In this document: positions 7,163 to 11,897 of the stretch, piece after piece | Layout of the letters: each line of letters opens with the position of its first letter | How positions within the stretch are numbered: the first letter of the stretch is position 1 | Origin: Shewanella sp. | GTDB lineage: Bacteria; Pseudomonadota; Gammaproteobacteria; Enterobacterales; Shewanellaceae | Length of the DNA: 11,897 nt | Assembly: GCA_004195335.1 (NCBI GenBank) | Contig: SDWK01001009.1 | Span: forward strand, 1 to 11,897 | Reading direction: 5' to 3' | The notes under the pieces: model-generated | The model's database searches: none | Seen by the model: only the letters and a program-made list of their open reading frames with translations | Told to the model about the DNA's origin: nothing | Program-made: the position numbers and the translations under genes

Positions 7163-7325
7163 TAAAAATACAGCTGAGCGTGATTGATCTGTGCTTGATG
7201 GATTAAAAGGTGATTCACTGATGTCGAATATTTAAAGTCTAGTGAAAACGGTGGCCTACGTAGATTTTGGTAGCATTATAAATCGAATTATCTGGTCTAA
7301 TCTGTCGCTGTTGAAAAGAATGGGG

Positions 7326-7354
7326 TTGACACCGGAAGGCTCACACGTTAAAAA
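7326..7354 (+). promoter_or_regulatory. candidate leu operon promoter
   Basis: A perfect TTGACA (7326-7331) is followed after 17 bp by TAAAAA (7349-7354), a fair -10 box. Transcription would start near 7361, giving about 50 nt before the leader peptide. A 14-bp imperfect palindrome, ATCACTCGAATGAT (7358-7371), covers the predicted start site. No known regulator site is recognised in it. The stretch from 7164 to 7325 shows no gene I can support. Confidence 0.5.
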
Positions 7355-7411
7355 TTAATCACTCGAATGATAAATGAACGCATACATAGTTATGCCTATT
7401 TGATAAAAACA

Positions 7412-7480
7412 ATGAAAATTAAACGTGCTTTACTCAACCTCCTCATTCTCATTCTCGCAGATTCTGCGCGGAGGTTTTAG
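7412..7480 (+). CDS. leuL: leu operon leader peptide
   Basis: This 22-codon frame lies upstream of leuA and is too short for ordinary gene finding. It encodes MKIKRALLNLLILIL followed by ADSARRF. Six of nine consecutive codons (7430-7456) are leucine: one TTA and five CTC. Two more are isoleucine. Clustered codons for the operon's end product, directly before a terminator, are the hallmark of transcription attenuation, as in E. coli leuL (28 aa with four adjacent Leu codons). A ribosome starved for charged tRNA-Leu would stall on these codons. No clear Shine-Dalgarno precedes the ATG. An in-frame TTG at 7400 is a less likely start. The peptide itself probably has no function after synthesis. 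Confidence 0.88.
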   Translation: MKIKRALLNLLILILADSARRF

Positions 7481-7544
7481 TGTTGCACGCTTGATAGAAG
7501 TACCAGCATCCACAAACCCCGCGCTAACAACCGCGGGGTTTTTT
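7436..7544 (+). promoter_or_regulatory. leu operon transcription attenuator (alternative RNA folds)
   Basis: Three mutually exclusive pairings can be traced. The pause fold pairs AACCTCC (7436-7442) with GGAGGTT (7470-7476) and CGCAG (7456-7460) with CTGCG (7464-7468), so it includes the leucine codons. The antiterminator pairs CGCGG (7467-7471) with CCGCG (7519-7523) and GGTTT (7473-7477) with AAACC (7514-7518), ten pairs with one bulged A. The terminator uses the same 7514-7523 segment as its left arm. With leucine plentiful, the ribosome runs to the stop at 7480 and the terminator forms. With leucine scarce, it stalls in the Leu codons, the pause fold is disrupted and the antiterminator wins. 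Confidence 0.85.
7514..7544 (+). terminator. leu attenuator terminator
   Basis: A perfect 10-bp stem, AAACCCCGCG (7514-7523) with CGCGGGGTTT (7532-7541), closes an 8-nt loop and runs into six T (7539-7544). It lies 33 nt after the leader stop codon and 59 nt before leuA, so it must be conditional for the operon to be expressed. Confidence 0.93.
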
Positions 7545-7603
7545 GTTATATGCCCAAATGATTTTTGATAAGCGCCACTAATACGTATCCACGGAGAAAA
7601 CAG

Positions 7604-9175
7604 ATGTCTAACCGAGTGATTATTTTTGATACAACCCTACGAGATGGCGAGCAGGCTCTAGCGGCAAGTTTAACGGTTAAGGAAAAACTACAGATAGCAC
7701 TCTCTTTGGAGCGTCTAGGCGTTGATATTATGGAGGTCGGTTTTCCGGTTTCTTCTCCGGGTGATTTTAACTCGGTGCAGACGATTGCAAAGACCGTTAA
7801 AAATAGTCGAGTGTGCGCCCTTGCCAGAGCGCTTGAAAAAGATATTGATGCTGCAGCGCAGTCATTATCAGTTGCCGACCAGTTTAGAATTCATACCTTT
7901 ATTTCTACATCAACGATTCATGTAGAGAGTAAATTGAAACGTTCTTTCGACCAAGTACTTGAGATGGCGGTTGGTGCGGTTAAATATGCCCGTCGATTCA
8001 CCGATGATGTTGAATTTTCATGTGAGGATGCAGGTCGAACCCCTATCGACAACCTGTGTCGTATGGTTGAAGAGGCAATCAAAGCGGGTGCGCGGACCAT
8101 CAATATTCCTGATACTGTAGGTTACACGATACCTAGTGAGTTTGGCGGTATTATCGAGACATTGTTTAACCGAGTCCCGAATATCGATCAGGCGATAATC
8201 TCAGTTCATTGTCACGATGACCTAGGTCTGTCTGTTGCTAACTCGATTACAGCGTTACAGCAAGGAGCCAGACAGGTTGAATGTACCGTTAATGGTATTG
8301 GCGAACGAGCGGGTAACTGTTCACTGGAAGAGATAGCGATGATCTTGTCGACCCGTAAGGATTCACTGGGTCTTGAGACGGGGATTAATGCTAAAGAGAT
8401 ACACCGCACCTCTAACTTGGTCAGTCAGCTGTGCAATATGCCAGTTCAGGCTAATAAGGCGATAGTGGGTGCCAATGCATTTACCCATTCATCGGGTATT
8501 CATCAAGATGGTATGCTCAAATCACAAAATACCTATGAAATTATGACGCCTGAAAGCATAGGCTTGCATCGTAATACGTTAAATATGACTTCCCGTTCGG
8601 GTCGTCATGTGATTAAACATCGTATGGAAGAGATGGGTTACGGTGATACAGATTACGATATGGATACCTTGTATGAAGCTTTCTTACAGCTTGCAGATAA
8701 GAAAGGACAAGTGTTTGACTATGATCTTGAAGCCTTGGCATTCATGGAAGCGCAGGCTGAAGAGGAAGCCGATTATAAACTGGCACAGTTGGTCGTTCAC
8801 TCAGACTCCACCGAAGGTAGTGCCACTGCAACCGTGAAATTAGAGATCGACGGTAAGACGGTCACTGAGGCCGCGACCGGAAACGGTCCCGTCGATGCAG
8901 CCTATAACGCCATTGCTCGTGCTAGTAAGTGTGAGGTGAATATCACCAGTTATAAACTCAGCGCGAAAGGTGAAGGGCAAAATGCTCTGGGGCAGGTAGA
9001 TATTGAGGCCAACTATAATGAACAGAGTTTCCATGGTGTAGGGCTTGCGACTGACGTGGTTGAAGCATCGGTTCAAGCATTAGTACATGTGATGAATTTG
9101 ACTTCCAGAGCCGATAAAGTCGCTGACTGTAAAGAAAAAAAACAAAAAAATCGTAGTGAGCTGGGTGGTGTTTAA
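7604..9175 (+). CDS. leuA: 2-isopropylmalate synthase LeuA
   Basis: LeuA condenses acetyl-CoA with 2-ketoisovalerate to give 2-isopropylmalate, the first committed step of leucine synthesis. With the ATG at 7604 the protein is 523 aa, the same as E. coli. The N-terminal TIM-barrel holds [11 protein letters not shown] (8-18), with catalytic R13 and metal ligand D14. [10 protein letters not shown] (201-210) supplies metal ligands H202 and H204, and GIGERAGN (231-238) ends with ligand N238. A linker domain leads to the C-terminal leucine-binding regulatory domain (about 390-510), with [11 protein letters not shown] and [16 protein letters not shown]. Feedback inhibition by leucine is expected from that domain. 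CGGAG (7592-7596) is a well-placed ribosome site. The frame is open to a TTG at 7565, but that start has no family support. The last 15 codons contain runs of eight and seven A. It is the first structural gene after the attenuator, and leuB follows after 64 nt. Confidence 0.98.
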   Translation: MSNRVIIFDTTLRDGEQALAASLTVKEKLQIALSLERLGVDIMEVGFPVSSPGDFNSVQTIAKTVKNSRVCALARALEKDIDAAAQSLSVADQFRIHTFISTSTIHVESKLKRSFDQVLEMAVGAVKYARRFTDDVEFSCEDAGRTPIDNLCRMVEEAIKAGARTINIPDTVGYTIPSEFGGIIETLFNRVPNIDQAIISVHCHDDLGLSVANSITALQQGARQVECTVNGIGERAGNCSLEEIAMILSTRKDSLGLETGINAKEIHRTSNLVSQLCNMPVQANKAIVGANAFTHSSGIHQDGMLKSQNTYEIMTPESIGLHRNTLNMTSRSGRHVIKHRMEEMGYGDTDYDMDTLYEAFLQLADKKGQVFDYDLEALAFMEAQAEEEADYKLAQLVVHSDSTEGSATATVKLEIDGKTVTEAATGNGPVDAAYNAIARASKCEVNITSYKLSAKGEGQNALGQVDIEANYNEQSFHGVGLATDVVEASVQALVHVMNLTSRADKVADCKEKKQKNRSELGGV

Positions 9176-9218
9176 CCCCAGTGTACCCAAGATAAAGAAT
9201 AGATAAAATTATAATTGA

Positions 9219-10334
<1,116 letters not shown>

Positions 10335-10337
10335 CTC

Positions 10338-11738
10338 ATGGCAAAGACATTATATGAAAAAGTATGGGATAGCCATGTGGTGGTCGAAAATGAAGGTGAG
10401 GCGCCATTAATCTATGTGGATAGACACTTAGTCCATGAGGTGACGTCTCCTCAGGCATTCAGTGGTTTGAAGGTCGCAGGTCGCAAAATGCGTGCACCGG
10501 AAAAAACCTTCGCGACCATGGATCACAACACTTCGACTAAGAGCGCAAGCCTTGATGCATTAAGTCCTATGGCCCGCATTCAGGTTGAAACCTTGCAGGA
10601 CAACTGCAAAGAGTTTGGTGTTCGCCTGTATGACATACACCATAAAAACCAAGGTATTGTCCATGTGATGGGTCCAGAGCTTGGGATCACCTTACCTGGC
10701 ACGGTTATCGTGTGTGGTGATTCTCACACCGCAACCCATGGTGCATTTGGCGCCCTCGCGTTCGGTATCGGCACTTCAGAAGTCGAACATGTGATGGCGA
10801 CACAGACATTGCGCCAAGACAAAGCCAAGACGATGAAAATCGAAGTGCGTGGTCATGTGGCAGCTCAAATTACCGCTAAAGATATCGTGCTGGCAATCAT
10901 AGGTAAGATTGGCATGGATGGCGGTACGGGCTATGTGATCGAATTCTGTGGTGAGGCGATTGAGGCACTCTCTATGGAAGGCCGCATGACGGTGTGTAAT
11001 ATGGCTATCGAAATGGGAGCCAAAGCGGGTATGGTTGCTCCCGATGGGATCACTGCCGAGTACCTTAAGGGTCGTGAATTTGCACCTAAGGGAGACTCAT
11101 GGGAACAAGCGCTAGCCGCATGGGCCGAGCTTAAAACAGATGAAGATGCCGTATTCGATGCAAGCGTTGTGCTTGAGGCATCCAATATAGCACCTCAACT
11201 CACCTGGGGAACGAATCCGGGTCAAGTCGTCTCTATCGATGGTTTAGTACCAAACCCTGAAGATGAGTCTAATGCCACGGTTAAGGCCAGCATAGAAAAG
11301 GCGCTTAAATATGTGGGACTTGCTGCTGGAACTTGTATGACTGATGTGAGTATTAACAAGGTCTTTATTGGTTCATGTACTAACTCGCGCATCGAAGACT
11401 TGCGTGATGCGGCTCTACACGCCAAGGGTCGTAAAGTGGCCGCAGGTGTCACTGCGATAGTTGTACCAGGTTCTGGTTTAGTGAAAGAGCAGGCAGAAGC
11501 AGAAGGCTTAGATAAAATCTTCCTAGAGGCTGGTTTTGAATGGCGTCTGCCGGGGTGTTCTATGTGCTTAGCGATGAATGATGACAGATTAGAAGCCGGC
11601 GATCGCTGTGCTTCTACCAGCAACCGTAATTTCGAAGGACGTCAAGGACGAGGCAGTCGTACTCATCTTGTGAGCCCTGCTATGGCTGCCGCTGCCGCAG
11701 TAACCGGTCATTTCGTCGATATTCGTAAAGCATACTAG
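10338..11738 (+). CDS. leuC: 3-isopropylmalate dehydratase large subunit LeuC
   Basis: LeuC pairs with LeuD to isomerise 2-isopropylmalate to 3-isopropylmalate through a [4Fe-4S] cluster, as in the aconitase family. The 466 residues equal the E. coli length. The three cluster cysteines are C347 (FIGSCTNSR), C407 and C410 ([10 protein letters not shown]). Other family blocks are MDHNTSTKS at 61-69, [27 protein letters not shown] at 126-152 and the C-terminal [21 protein letters not shown]. The ATG at 10338 uses AGGAAGGA (10321-10328), which lies inside the end of leuB. leuD begins 13 nt after the stop, and AGGAG overlapping the stop codon serves it. The gene is transcribed with leuA and leuB under the attenuator. 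Confidence 0.98.
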   Translation: MAKTLYEKVWDSHVVVENEGEAPLIYVDRHLVHEVTSPQAFSGLKVAGRKMRAPEKTFATMDHNTSTKSASLDALSPMARIQVETLQDNCKEFGVRLYDIHHKNQGIVHVMGPELGITLPGTVIVCGDSHTATHGAFGALAFGIGTSEVEHVMATQTLRQDKAKTMKIEVRGHVAAQITAKDIVLAIIGKIGMDGGTGYVIEFCGEAIEALSMEGRMTVCNMAIEMGAKAGMVAPDGITAEYLKGREFAPKGDSWEQALAAWAELKTDEDAVFDASVVLEASNIAPQLTWGTNPGQVVSIDGLVPNPEDESNATVKASIEKALKYVGLAAGTCMTDVSINKVFIGSCTNSRIEDLRDAALHAKGRKVAAGVTAIVVPGSGLVKEQAEAEGLDKIFLEAGFEWRLPGCSMCLAMNDDRLEAGDRCASTSNRNFEGRQGRGSRTHLVSPAMAAAAAVTGHFVDIRKAY

Positions 11739-11751
11739 GAGCATCAGAGTC

Positions 11752-11897
11752 ATGAATCCATTTACTTCACACACTGGCTTGTCTGTGATGATCGATAGCG
11801 CTAACGTCGATACCGATCAAATTATTCCAAAGCAGTTTTTATCTAAGGTGACCCGAGATGGCTTTGGGATCCACTTGTTCCATGATTGGCGTTATCT
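11752..11897 (+). CDS. leuD: 3-isopropylmalate dehydratase small subunit LeuD (5' part, runs off the window)
   Basis: The first 48 codons and two bases of leuD are present, out of roughly 200 expected. The visible protein begins [12 protein letters not shown] and carries [23 protein letters not shown] and DWRYL, the conserved N-terminal swivel-domain segments of LeuD. It forms a heterodimer with LeuC. AGGAG at 11737-11741 overlaps the leuC stop and lies 10 nt before the ATG, which suggests coupled translation. Nothing looks broken; the gene is cut only by the window edge. Confidence 0.97.
   Translation, partial: MNPFTSHTGLSVMIDSANVDTDQIIPKQFLSKVTRDGFGIHLFHDWRY

Noticed and set aside
7089..7163. 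Longer start of the TPR gene at 7163
   Set aside because: It would put 25 residues before a clean signal peptide and would start upstream of the perfect TATAAT on that strand. The ATG at 7088 has a good ribosome site.
7164..7325. Small RNA or small ORF upstream of the leu promoter
   Set aside because: The TATAAA at 7277-7282 has no -35 partner, and no hairpin with a T-run or coding frame with a ribosome site is visible.
7565..7603. Longer leuA from TTG 7565
   Set aside because: LeuA begins [11 protein letters not shown] by family comparison, and CGGAG precedes the ATG at 7604.

Overview
This window is ordinary chromosomal DNA from a gammaproteobacterium, most likely Shewanella or a close marine relative. 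The evidence is a fused kinase/acetyltransferase ArgA, enterobacterial-type RarD, YigI, RecQ and LeuABCD proteins at near-identical lengths, and an attenuated leu operon. The genus rests on protein character and remembered Shewanella gene order (argA, recQ and leuABCD near each other). It has not been checked by a search.

Layout: 1-208 is the control region of argA, with two ARG boxes 21 bp apart centre to centre. argA (209-1528, +) converges on rarD (1613-2509, -), and the two share a bidirectional terminator. yigI, a hot-dog thioesterase, lies upstream of rarD on the minus strand. A divergent spacer of about 300 bp (3209-3507) separates yigI from recQ (3508-5331, +). recQ ends 5 bp from the end of a convergent minus-strand gene (5337-7088) encoding an exported TPR protein with one membrane helix and what appears to be a degenerate GGDEF domain. 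The order rarD-yigI-recQ matches E. coli, except that pldA is absent here. A spacer (7089-7603) holds the promoter of the TPR gene on one strand. On the other it holds the leu promoter, a leucine-rich leader peptide and a complete attenuator. leuA, leuB, leuC and the 5' part of leuD follow to the end of the window.

How the parts work together: ArgA makes the first committed intermediate of arginine synthesis and appears to be repressed by ArgR. LeuA, LeuCD and LeuB convert 2-ketoisovalerate and acetyl-CoA to 2-ketoisocaproate, and the leader peptide lets charged tRNA-Leu decide whether transcription reaches them. RecQ is a DNA repair helicase, RarD a transporter-like membrane protein and YigI an acyl-CoA thioesterase.

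No mobile element, CRISPR array, tRNA, rRNA or clear sign of horizontal transfer is visible. I found no convincing new multi-gene system. The points most worth a second look are the leu attenuator, the TPR/degenerate-GGDEF protein and the unusual 5' region of rarD.
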